Source of the DNA: Microlunatus speluncae | GTDB taxonomy: Bacteria; Actinomycetota; Actinomycetes; Propionibacteriales; Propionibacteriaceae | Length of the DNA stretch: 64,000 nt | Assembly (NCBI RefSeq): GCF_009299835.1 | Contig: NZ_VKCZ01000007.1 | Coordinates: 1-64,000 of the forward strand | Direction: 5' to 3' | In this document: positions 49,935 to 57,664 of the stretch, piece by piece | Position numbering within the stretch: position 1 is the stretch's first letter | How the letters are laid out: every line of letters starts with the position of its first letter | Program-made: the position numbers and the translations under genes | The notes under the pieces: model-generated | Told to the model about the DNA's origin: nothing | What the model saw: only the letters and a program-made list of their open reading frames with translations | Databases searched by the model: none

Positions 49935-51014
49935 ATGACAACGAACCACGATTCAACGCCCGGCCCGGAGCTGCCCGGCGAGCCCGAAGATCAGCCACGC
50001 GGCGCCTCCCGCCGGAACGCGCTGTTGATCATCGGCGGCGTCGTCGTGCTGCTGTTGATCACGGCCGGCGCGATCGGGATCCCGGCCCTGCTGCGGCCGA
50101 ACGGCGGCCAGGTCGCCCAACCGGCCGGCCCGCCGACCACGCTGCCGGGCGAATCGGCGCCGGACGGCTGGCGTACCGAGCAGTATCGCGATGTCGTGTT
50201 CCAGGTGCCGGCCGACTGGGGTTACGCGTACGAGCCCGGGGCGGCCTGGTGCGCCGGCTCCGACGGCAAGAACCCGCAACCGCAGCACCGCAAGCCGTAT
50301 GTGGCCCTCGGCGCGCCGCAGGTGATCCCGGCGATCGCCTGCCCGGAGATGCCGGCCTCGATGATCACCGAGCACGTCGCCGCGATCCAGCCGGCGGACA
50401 AGCGCGCCGACGGCCGGTTCGAGCTCGGCAACGGGTTCTGGGAGGTCACCAACACCGTCGGCGCGGTCAAGCTCCGGGCGGTGAGCAAGGATGCCGACCT
50501 GGCCCAGCAGATCGTCGACACCGGCGCCGAGGCCGGCAAGGACGCGCTCTGCACCCCGGAGCATGCGTTGATCAAGGACCCGGCCGCCCGGCCGAAGCCG
50601 GCCGCGGACGTGACGTCGTTCGGCGCGGTCGACCGGGTCGCCCTGTGCCAGTACGAGATCGGCGAGGGCTCGAAGGGTCTCCAGGCCGCCGCGGAACTGT
50701 CCGGGGACAAGGCCCAGCGGCTGGTCGACGGGATCGCCGCCGCGCCGGTCGCCGACCCGACCGAGTGCAAGAACGATCCGAGCATGAACCCGCTCGACGT
50801 GACCGCGGTGCTCCGGGTGCAGAGCTCCGGCACCATCCGGGAGATCATCCTGCGCCAGCAGGGCTGCCCGGAGGGTGGCGACACCGTGCTCGGCGGCTTC
50901 GACGACGGCACCACCGTCCGCCAGTCCACCGCCGACACCTGCCGCGCCGTCCTCGTCGAACCCCTGCAGATCCAAGCCGGCAGCGGGTCGGTCGTCCAAC
51001 GCTGCCGCGCCTAG
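49935..51014 (+). CDS. Single-pass membrane protein, sigma-associated, paralogue B
   Basis: A 359-residue tandem paralogue of the preceding protein: cytosolic N-terminus of about 30 residues, a transmembrane helix (LLIIGGVVVLLLITAGAIG), then the same extracellular domain (GWRTEQYRDV, VALGAPQVIPAIACPE, FWEVTNTVGAVKLRAVSKD, DPAARPKP). ATG 49935 has GAGGAG upstream. It lies 53 bases after paralogue A and ends the sigma operon. Duplication with divergence hints at two signals or two binding partners. Confidence 0.7.
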   Translation: MTTNHDSTPGPELPGEPEDQPRGASRRNALLIIGGVVVLLLITAGAIGIPALLRPNGGQVAQPAGPPTTLPGESAPDGWRTEQYRDVVFQVPADWGYAYEPGAAWCAGSDGKNPQPQHRKPYVALGAPQVIPAIACPEMPASMITEHVAAIQPADKRADGRFELGNGFWEVTNTVGAVKLRAVSKDADLAQQIVDTGAEAGKDALCTPEHALIKDPAARPKPAADVTSFGAVDRVALCQYEIGEGSKGLQAAAELSGDKAQRLVDGIAAAPVADPTECKNDPSMNPLDVTAVLRVQSSGTIREIILRQQGCPEGGDTVLGGFDDGTTVRQSTADTCRAVLVEPLQIQAGSGSVVQRCRA

Positions 51015-51105
51015 GGTTCCGTTCCCCGAGCCCGTCGCGGTTCGTTCCCTGAGCCTGTCGAAGGGCAGGTCAGATCACCCTGCAGCGCATCGCCAACCGC
51101 TCGGA
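51015..51105. repeat. REP-like intergenic fragments
   Basis: Between convergent genes lie two half copies, CGTTCCCCGAGCCCGTCGCG and TCGTTCCCTGAGCCTGTCGA. The second is the CCCTGAGCCTGTCGAAGGG-type short palindromic repeat common in actinobacterial intergenic DNA. A related fragment is at about 56243-56320. Confidence 0.5.
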
Positions 51106-51966
51106 TCAGCCGAGGGCGGCGAGCCGGACCGGGTCGATCCGGTAGACGTCGATCGCCGTGTCGGAGAGCAACCGGGTCCGGTCGTTGTCCCCCAGCGCGG
51201 CGAAGATCGGCTGCAGGCCCTGCCAGACCCGCTGGTAGCCGCCGGCGGTGATCGACACCGGCCAGTCGCCGCCGTACATCAGCCGGGCCGGGCCGAAGGC
51301 CTCGATGGCGTGATCGGTGAAGGGCCGGATCGAGTCGGTGGTCCAGTTCTCCGGATCGGCGCCGGGATAGAGCCCGGACAGCTTGGCGTACACGTGCGGA
51401 TGCTCGGCCGCCCGGCCGATCAGACTCCGCCAGGGTTCATGATCAACCGAACCGATCGGCGGCTTGGACAGATGGTCGATCACCAGCCGCAACGACGGAT
51501 GCCGCTCGGCCAGCACCGGCACGTGTTCCAGATGACGGGGCAGCACCGACACGACGTCGAAGGCCAGGCCGGCGTCGGCCAGCAGGCCGAGACTCTCGAT
51601 CACCTCGGGGCGGATCAGGAAGTCCGGATCCGGCCGATCATGGATCAGGTTGCGAATGCCGACGACCATCGGGTCCGCGGCGAACCGCTCGATCCCGGCC
51701 GCGGTCCGGTCCGGATCCTCCAGCGGCAGGTAGCCGACGACCGCCAGCACCTGGGCATGATCACGAGCCGTCTCCAGCAGGTAGTCCGTGTCCTCGGCGT
51801 TGTCGGCCGCCTGCACCAGCACCACCCCGTCCACCCCGGCCGCCCGCAGCTCCGCCGCCGCGTCGTCCTGGGTGAAGGTCTTGTTGATCAACGGCAGCTC
51901 CGGCCCGAGCCAGTCGTACCGGACGCGATCCAGGTCCCAGATGTGCTGGTGAGCATCGATGATCAT
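51106..51966 (-). CDS. Amidohydrolase-2 family (L-fuconolactonase-like)
   Basis: A 286-residue TIM-barrel metallohydrolase. The N-terminal metal motif IIDAHQHIWD and LVIDHLSKPPIG, YAKLSGL and MYGGDWPVS are characteristic of the amidohydrolase-2 COG3618 group that includes L-fuconolactonase and L-rhamnono-lactonase. It would hydrolyse an aldonolactone. ATG 51966 opens directly into the metal motif. It lies 11 bases after the AraC gene stop, same strand, so the two form an operon. That group of genes also adjoins a PhyH dioxygenase. Confidence 0.8.
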   Translation of the reverse strand: MIIDAHQHIWDLDRVRYDWLGPELPLINKTFTQDDAAAELRAAGVDGVVLVQAADNAEDTDYLLETARDHAQVLAVVGYLPLEDPDRTAAGIERFAADPMVVGIRNLIHDRPDPDFLIRPEVIESLGLLADAGLAFDVVSVLPRHLEHVPVLAERHPSLRLVIDHLSKPPIGSVDHEPWRSLIGRAAEHPHVYAKLSGLYPGADPENWTTDSIRPFTDHAIEAFGPARLMYGGDWPVSITAGGYQRVWQGLQPIFAALGDNDRTRLLSDTAIDVYRIDPVRLAALG

Positions 51967-51977
51967 GACCACAGATC

Positions 51978-52853
51978 CTAGTGTCCTGCGCCGGGAGTGC
52001 CCGGATTGGCTGCGATCCGGTCGAAGTCGAGCCGGCGCCGGTACTCCGTCGGCGAGATGCCGTAGACCTGACGGAACCGGCGGCTGGCGTAGTTCGGGTC
52101 CGGCCAGCCGACCCGGCGACCGATGCCGGCCACGGTGTCGTCGCGGCCGAGCAGCAGCACCGCGAACCGTTCCGCCCGGCTCCGGGTCAGCCAGCCGAGC
52201 GGCGTGCTGCCGACCTCGGCCCGAAACAGCCGGTGCAGCTGGGACGGAGACACCGCGGCACGAGCGGCCAGATCCTCGACCGTCCACGGCCGGGCCAGGT
52301 CGGCCGACATCTCGGTCAGCGCCACCTGCACCGGGCGGGTGATCATGGCCGACCCGGCCGCGGCGATGGTCAGCTCGGCCAGCCGGCCCAGCACGCAGCC
52401 GAGCAGGCTGCGCTGCACGATCGCCTGCGCCGACCCCGACGGCCGCTGCCCGCTCAGCTGATCCAGCCAGCCACAGACCTCAGCCAGCCGGCCCGGCGGG
52501 AGCGCGTCGGTGGACGCGCCGCCGTGCAACAGCAGCCGGACCAGCGCCGGATGCTGCAGGCACCAGGCGAGATCGGTCAACAGCAGCTGCGGGCCGAGAT
52601 AGATGTTGATCACCGTGCAGTCCCGCACCCGGTCGAAGGCGTGCCAGTTGCCGGGCCGGACCGCCACCGCCTGGCCCCGGTTGAGCGACTGGGCACCGCC
52701 GGCGGTCCGGTGCTCGGCCCGGCCGTCGACGACCAGGGCCAACTCGTAGAAGTCGTGGATGTGCGGCGGCACCGGATCGGCGACCTCGACCCGGGCCGCC
52801 AGGATCGGATAGTCGGCGGCGGTGAACACGTTCGGCTCGCGGCGCAGCGTCAT
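51978..52853 (-). CDS. AraC-family transcriptional regulator
   Basis: A 291-residue regulator: a cupin-type N-terminal ligand domain (PPHIHDFYELALVVDGRAEH) and a C-terminal double HTH (WTVEDLAARAAVSPSQLHRLF... GRRVGWPDPNYASRRFRQVYG). AraC proteins with this layout usually activate sugar genes in response to the sugar. The ATG at 52853 has GAGGAGG upstream. It diverges from the PhyH gene (129-base gap) and precedes the amidohydrolase. It is likely the activator of the PhyH gene. Confidence 0.85.
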   Translation of the reverse strand: MTLRREPNVFTAADYPILAARVEVADPVPPHIHDFYELALVVDGRAEHRTAGGAQSLNRGQAVAVRPGNWHAFDRVRDCTVINIYLGPQLLLTDLAWCLQHPALVRLLLHGGASTDALPPGRLAEVCGWLDQLSGQRPSGSAQAIVQRSLLGCVLGRLAELTIAAAGSAMITRPVQVALTEMSADLARPWTVEDLAARAAVSPSQLHRLFRAEVGSTPLGWLTRSRAERFAVLLLGRDDTVAGIGRRVGWPDPNYASRRFRQVYGISPTEYRRRLDFDRIAANPGTPGAGH

Positions 52854-52982
52854 CGGTCCGCCTCCTCACCCGGTTGTGCAGGATCGTGCTAGTAACTGCC
52901 GAGTCTGTCCTGTCCGGTCCGCCGGGACAAGCGCAGGATGGAGACCGTACGCAATCCACGCACGCAAAGGAGCTGGACGGAC

Positions 52983-53741
52983 ATGACGACCACCGCCACC
53001 GAGACCCTGCTGGATCCGGAGACCGTCGCAAGCTATCGCCGGGACGGTTTCGTCCACATCCCCGGTGTGCTGGACGCCGCCGAGGTGGAGCGATTCCGCG
53101 CCGCCGCCCAGCACGAGTACGACACCGGCACCGCCCTCAACCGCGACGACCAGATCTTCAAGCAGGTGGTCAACGTCTGGACCTACAACGAGACCCTGCG
53201 CGACCTCACCCTGCACCCGAAGCTGGCCCGGCTGGCGACCGAGCTGGCCGGCATCCCGGTGCGGATCTGGCACGACCATCTGCTGATCAAGAAGCCGCAC
53301 AACCAGGCACCGACCGAGTACCACCAGGACGCGCCCTACTGGCCGCATGCCAACTGCCGGCACAGCCTGTCGGCCTGGATCGCGTTGATCGACGTCCCGG
53401 TGGAGCGGGGCTGCATGACGTTCATCCCGGAGCAGCACGAACGACGCGACATCCGGCCGATCGACCTGACCGACGCCCACGACCTGTTCGAAGCGGCACC
53501 CGATCTGGTCTTCCACCGGCGGGTGACGCATCCGTTGCGGGCCGGCGACATCACGTTCCACAGTGGCTACACCCCGCACACCGCGAACTCCAACAACACC
53601 GACGAGTTCCGCTACGCGCACGTCAACATCTATGCCGATCGTGAACTGACGTACGACGGCAAGCCACACGTCTGCACCGATCCGCTGAACCTTACGGTCG
53701 GCCAGACCCTGCCGGATGATCATTTTCCGCCGGTCGGTTAA
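52983..53741 (+). CDS. Phytanoyl-CoA dioxygenase (PhyH)-family Fe/2OG enzyme
   Basis: A 252-residue non-heme iron, 2-oxoglutarate-dependent oxygenase. The facial triad is His114-x-Asp116 (YHQDAPYW) and His199 (TPHTAN). The family hydroxylates small molecules, including lipids, sugars and natural products. AraC control and the neighbouring lactonase-like amidohydrolase suggest a sugar-derived or plant substrate. ATG 52983 has AAGGAG upstream at a slightly long spacing of about ten bases. It is single or followed closely by the 2H phosphoesterase. Confidence 0.8.
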   Translation: MTTTATETLLDPETVASYRRDGFVHIPGVLDAAEVERFRAAAQHEYDTGTALNRDDQIFKQVVNVWTYNETLRDLTLHPKLARLATELAGIPVRIWHDHLLIKKPHNQAPTEYHQDAPYWPHANCRHSLSAWIALIDVPVERGCMTFIPEQHERRDIRPIDLTDAHDLFEAAPDLVFHRRVTHPLRAGDITFHSGYTPHTANSNNTDEFRYAHVNIYADRELTYDGKPHVCTDPLNLTVGQTLPDDHFPPVG

Positions 53742-53751
53742 CGTCGGTCCG

Positions 53752-54375
53752 GTGGGAGCACCGAATCATGCCGACCAGCTGCGCAACCACTGGTATTGGC
53801 GGCCCGGCTGGGGCATCGGCACCCGGTTCTACTACTGGCATCTGACCTGGGACGGCAAGTCCGAGCTGCACCGTCTGGTGGACGACTACCAGGCGGTGCT
53901 GGCTCCGGTTGCCGGGCTGGACCCGATCCCCCGGCCCTGGCTGCACATGACCCTGCAGGGCATCGGGTTCAGCAACGAGGTGCCCGATGATCAACTCGCG
54001 GAGCTGATCGAGCGGGCCCGCTCGGCGCTGTCCGGCCTGCGGTCGATCCCGGCCCGGTTCGATCGGCTCCGGATCTATTCCGAGGCCTTGGCGCTGGAGC
54101 CGGAGCCCGCCGAGTCGATCACCGCGCTGCGGCAGACCCTGCGCGAGGTGACTGCCGAGGTGATCGGCGAAGCCCCTGGCCGGGACGGCTTCACGCCGCA
54201 CGTCAGCATCGCCTACGTCAACACCGATCAGCCGGCCGCCGCGACCGTCGCCGCAGTCGAGAGCATCAGCCCCGAGCCGGCCGAAGAGACCATCGGCGCG
54301 GTCACGCTGCTCGAGCAGCACCGCGACAACACCAGGTACGAGTGGCGCACCATCACCACCCTCCCGCTCCTCTGA
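53752..54375 (+). CDS. 2H phosphoesterase / 2'-5' RNA ligase-like protein
   Basis: A 207-residue protein with the two HxT/S motifs of 2H phosphoesterases: His65-M-Thr67 (LHMTLQG) and His150-V-Ser152 (PHVSIAYV). Family members hydrolyse cyclic or 2',3'-phosphodiesters in RNA or small molecules. GTG 53752 begins ten bases after the PhyH stop and no ribosome site is seen; ATG 53716 would overlap the PhyH gene. An extra HLT at residues 30-32 is probably incidental. The role is unknown. Confidence 0.75.
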   Translation: MGAPNHADQLRNHWYWRPGWGIGTRFYYWHLTWDGKSELHRLVDDYQAVLAPVAGLDPIPRPWLHMTLQGIGFSNEVPDDQLAELIERARSALSGLRSIPARFDRLRIYSEALALEPEPAESITALRQTLREVTAEVIGEAPGRDGFTPHVSIAYVNTDQPAAATVAAVESISPEPAEETIGAVTLLEQHRDNTRYEWRTITTLPLL

Positions 54376-54407
54376 TCATCCACCTGGCCCACCACTCTCC
54401 CCGTACG

Positions 54408-54475
54408 CAAACGCGGCAGTTGGGACCAGACGCGGCCGTTGGAACGGCCGCGGATGACTGCAACTGACGCGTTTG
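54408..54475. repeat. Nested inverted-repeat element
   Basis: Outer arms of 15 bp (54408-54422 and 54461-54475, CAAACGCGGCAGTTG, one mismatch) enclose perfect 10-bp arms CGCGGCCGTT/AACGGCCGCG (54431-54440 and 54443-54452). It could fold into a cruciform or a double stem. It lies between the 2H gene and the PH-like gene. Confidence 0.75.
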
Positions 54476-54518
54476 TGCCTGGGGTGCGTGGCGGTTTCAT
54501 ATTTGTGAGTTATCGACA

Positions 54519-54537
54519 TAGTGAATTATATTCACTA
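54519..54537. promoter_or_regulatory. AT-rich palindrome before PH-like gene
   Basis: TAGTGAATTATATTCACTA has 7-bp arms and a 5-base spacer. It ends one base before the ATG at 54539 and is unusually AT-rich for this DNA, so it is a strong candidate repressor site. Confidence 0.65.
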
Positions 54538-54538
54538 C

Positions 54539-55273
54539 ATGAGTACCGGAAGTGTCATCCGAGGAGGCACCACCGAGCGCGGGACCCGAGGTGGCCGGCC
54601 GAGCCTGCTCCGGCGGGCCGCGGCGATGGAGCGGGCGACCTGGGTCAATCTGGCCCGGTGGATCACCCGCCGGCCCGCGGTGCCGGACGGGGCGGAGGGG
54701 TTCCCCTACGCGGCGGCGATGAATCCGGTGCTGATCGCGTTCATCGCCGTCTCCGCGATCGAGATCCCGGTCGCCCACCTGCTGATCCCCTGGACCTGGC
54801 TGCAGATCATCGTGTTGATCATCGGGATCTGGGGTCTGGGATGGATGGTCGGACTGTTGGCCACGGTGCAGTTGCACCCGCACCTCGCCGACGGCACTGG
54901 GATTCGGATCCGGAACGCGAACCGGGCCGACCTCGCGATCCCCTGGGAGGCGGTGGCCTCGGTCGGTCAACGGCTGCGCTCGCTCGACTCCGGTAAGACC
55001 CTGCAACTGGAGGAGACCCGGGGCGGCACCGCCGTGATCGTCTGCGTCACCAGCCAGACCAACGTCGAGTTGCGACTCGACCGGCCGGTGATCTTCGAAC
55101 TGCCGCAGGGCCCGGTCGAGGCGATCGAGGTGCGCTGCTACGCCGACGATCCGGCCGCCCTGGCCGCGGCGATCCGGGCCAGGATCACCCCGGCGAAGAT
55201 CAACACGGCCGATCAGTCCGGGACGGCCAGGGGAAGGTCGAGCCAGGCCAGCCCGAGGTCCCGGCGCAGATGA
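54539..55273 (+). CDS. Membrane protein with PH-like domain
   Basis: A 244-residue protein. Two transmembrane helices (about 64-82 and 85-105) are followed by a soluble region resembling bacterial PH/YdbT-type domains (GTGIRIRNANRADLAIPWEAVA, TVELRLDRPVIFELP). The N-terminal 30 residues are Gly/Arg/Thr-rich. The last 20 residues are Arg/Ser-rich and overlap the 3' end of the convergent glycosidase gene by 61 bases. The start is ATG 54539, directly after the AT-rich dyad. I do not know its function. Confidence 0.55.
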   Translation: MSTGSVIRGGTTERGTRGGRPSLLRRAAAMERATWVNLARWITRRPAVPDGAEGFPYAAAMNPVLIAFIAVSAIEIPVAHLLIPWTWLQIIVLIIGIWGLGWMVGLLATVQLHPHLADGTGIRIRNANRADLAIPWEAVASVGQRLRSLDSGKTLQLEETRGGTAVIVCVTSQTNVELRLDRPVIFELPQGPVEAIEVRCYADDPAALAAAIRARITPAKINTADQSGTARGRSSQASPRSRRR

Positions 55274-56193
55274 TCAATGCTGTCGCCGCCCGGCGCGTCG
55301 TAGAGCAGCGCCAGCCGGCCGCCGTACGCGATCACCGACGGCATCCCGACGCAGCGACTGGACCAGGAACACGACGAGCCGTCCAGCACCACGGCCTTGT
55401 CGTCGGGATTCCATGATCGCGGGTCGCGGCTCCAGTAGACCCAGATCGCGTCGGTGAACTCCGCACCGCGGTCGTCGATGCCGACATGGTTGGTGAACAG
55501 GAACCAGGTCCGGTTCGCCGGCTCGTAGTAGAGCGAAGAGTTCTCGATCTGCTCGGCCGGCGGCAGGATCGGCTCCGGGTCGATTTGCCAGGGCGCCGAC
55601 AGCTCACGGGTCCGGGCGAGGCCGAGCGTCCGCAGCGGTCGCTCGGCACCGGCCGAGGCGGAGAAGAACTGCAGGAACTCCCCGTCGTCCTTGATCACCG
55701 CGCCGGGGCTCGCGGTGTCGGCGTAGTAGGTGCCCGGCTCCGGCCGGAACGGTTTCCGCTCAGGATCCTTGCGCCACGGCCCCGCCAGCCGATCTGCCGT
55801 GGCCGTGCAGGTCAGGTACGGAAACGCCGGGATCCGGCCCGGTGGCGGTGTCGCGTTCGGCGACCCGACATAGAACATGTGCCAGCCCTCGTCTCCGCGG
55901 ACCACCCACGGCGACGACGCGGTGGCCGAATCATCGGCGCCAGGCGGACCAAGATCAAGAACCGGACCGTGCTTGGTCCATTGCATCAGGTCGGTGCCGG
56001 TCGCCAGACAGGCCAACCAGCCGGTCGGCCCGGCCCCGTCGTAGAAGAGATGGAAGACCCCGTCCTCGACCGCCACCGACGCCTCCCGGGCACCGAGCCC
56101 GTCCCAGCCGTCGCCGTGCCGGAGCACGACTCCGTGATCATGGACGGGCATCCGTCGCCGACAACCCGGCCGCCCGTCGGAGTACGTGCTCAC
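55213..56193 (-). CDS. Five-bladed beta-propeller glycosidase-like protein
   Basis: A 326-residue protein with the repeated GxxxLFYDG, FYVGSP, YYADTASPGAV and WVYWSRD segments of GH43/GH32/GH130-like propellers, with acid residues in EASVAVEDG and DTASPG placed as possible catalytic carboxylates. It may hydrolyse arabino-, xylo- or manno-oligosaccharides. The GTG at 56193 has AAGGA upstream at seven bases; ATG 56151 is the alternative. It is transcribed away from the ROK gene, in the same direction, and is next to sugar-uptake genes. Confidence 0.65.
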   Translation of the reverse strand: MSTYSDGRPGCRRRMPVHDHGVVLRHGDGWDGLGAREASVAVEDGVFHLFYDGAGPTGWLACLATGTDLMQWTKHGPVLDLGPPGADDSATASSPWVVRGDEGWHMFYVGSPNATPPPGRIPAFPYLTCTATADRLAGPWRKDPERKPFRPEPGTYYADTASPGAVIKDDGEFLQFFSASAGAERPLRTLGLARTRELSAPWQIDPEPILPPAEQIENSSLYYEPANRTWFLFTNHVGIDDRGAEFTDAIWVYWSRDPRSWNPDDKAVVLDGSSCSWSSRCVGMPSVIAYGGRLALLYDAPGGDSIDHLRRDLGLAWLDLPLAVPD

Positions 56194-56444
56194 CCCACGA
56201 TCCTTGTCGATCAATCGAGCCGCATCCCCCCCTTCCGCCCAACGTTCCGCTCCCTGAGCCCGAATGCTCATGGGCCGAGCGGACCTGTCCCGGCCGCTCT
56301 CGACAAGCTCAGCCTGGTCCGCCGCTGGGTGCCGACCTCAGACTGAACACCACCGAGCACCGAACACCACCGACCTGCATGGGACGACCCGTCACAAGTG
56401 CGGCGCCACGCCGCAAGAATGGCCGCGGATATGACGGGAGTGCG

Positions 56445-57560
56445 TCAGGGTCGGGCCAGGACTTCGCGGGACAGGGCGCTGCGGGCGTGGGCACGGACGG
56501 CAGTGAGGGGAGCATCGATGGAGGTGGCGGCGGCTCGGATCGGGGCCCGGCGCGGTTGGGTCTGCAGGCGGTCGGCGACGGCGGTGAGCAGTCGTGCCTC
56601 GGTGCCCCAGGAGCCGCCGATGATGATCAACTCCGGGTCCAGCAGGGAGATCATCGTGACCAGGACTCCGCTGATCGCGGTGGCCACTGCGGCGGTCGTC
56701 CGAGCCGAGTCCGGGTCGTCCCCGGTCAGCCGGCGCAGCAGTTGATCGACATCGATCGCGGACGAGCCGGGCCGGTGCAGGCCGAGGTGTTCGAAGACCT
56801 CGGTGAAGGGCATGGCCCGGCCATCCGGCCCGACGGTGATCACGTGTGACACCTCGCCGGCGATGCCGCTGCGGCCCGGCCGGACGGCGCCGTCGCTGAC
56901 GATCGCACCGCCCAGGCCGGCGCCGAGATAGAGATAGCCGAAGTCGGCCGGGCCGCCGTGCTCGAGCTCGGCCCGGGCAGCCCAGTGCACGTCGTTGTCG
57001 ACCGTCACTGAGCCGCTGACGTACGGAGCGAGGACGGCCGGCGGGTCGAGTTCGCCGACCAGGAACGGTGAGTCGGGCAGCTCGACCAGCCGGCCGGTGG
57101 CGCGGTCCACCGGATCGGCCGCGCTGACCACCGCGAGCCGGGCCGGGCCGGAGTCGCCGATCGCGCGTTCGGCGGCCCGCGCCAGGGCCGCGGCGACCCC
57201 GGCCGGTTCAAGATCATCGGGAACGTTCTCGTCGGCCCGGGCCAGCGTCGCTCCGGACAGCTCGATCCGTTCGACCACGATCCCGGACGCGGTGACCTCG
57301 ACGACGAGCGCGGTGCCGAGATCGTCGGCCAGCGCGAAATACGATCCGGCTCGGCCTCGGCCGGTTGAGCGCTCGCCGGTGTCCTGCAGCAGACCCTCGT
57401 CGGTCAACCGGCGCACGCTCTCGGCGATCGTCGGCTTGGAGATGCCGGTCCGCGCGGCCAGCTCGGCGCGGGTCAGCCGGCCCGCGGCCACCAGGGCGTT
57501 CAGCACGTGCTCGTCGGTCAGCGACCGGAGCAGGCCCAGCGACGGTTTGGCCAGGGACAC
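56445..57560 (-). CDS. ROK-family transcriptional repressor
   Basis: A 371-residue NagC/XylR-type protein. Residues about 15-65 are a winged HTH (LTRAELAARTGISKPTIAESVRRL). The rest is a ROK sugar-kinase-like domain (DNDVHWAARAELEHGG, GAGLGGAIVSDGAVRPGRSG, IAGEVSH). The CxCGxxGCxE zinc cluster typical of ROK proteins is absent (HVITVGPDG), which is a notable departure. The start is GTG 57560. It is divergent from the DUF1479 gene across a twin inverted operator, and probably represses both until a sugar binds. Confidence 0.85.
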   Translation of the reverse strand: MSLAKPSLGLLRSLTDEHVLNALVAAGRLTRAELAARTGISKPTIAESVRRLTDEGLLQDTGERSTGRGRAGSYFALADDLGTALVVEVTASGIVVERIELSGATLARADENVPDDLEPAGVAAALARAAERAIGDSGPARLAVVSAADPVDRATGRLVELPDSPFLVGELDPPAVLAPYVSGSVTVDNDVHWAARAELEHGGPADFGYLYLGAGLGGAIVSDGAVRPGRSGIAGEVSHVITVGPDGRAMPFTEVFEHLGLHRPGSSAIDVDQLLRRLTGDDPDSARTTAAVATAISGVLVTMISLLDPELIIIGGSWGTEARLLTAVADRLQTQPRRAPIRAAATSIDAPLTAVRAHARSALSREVLARP

Positions 57561-57577
57561 GGACCGACCCTAACCGA

Positions 57578-57647
57578 TTTGGGAAGGACTCTTGCCTAAA
57601 CCGCGACGCGCGCCGTACGGTGACTTAAATAAGGAGTCCTTCCCAAA
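57578..57647. promoter_or_regulatory. Twin inverted operator of the ROK repressor
   Basis: TTTGGGAAGGACTC (57578-57591) and its exact complement (57634-57647) face each other 42 bases apart in the divergent gap. The left copy continues into TTGCCTAAA, giving an imperfect 23-bp palindrome, and the right copy has an AAGGAGTCCTT core. The layout suits two ROK dimers looping or blocking both promoters. Confidence 0.8.
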
Positions 57648-57664
57648 CCTTGAGGAGCGTGACC

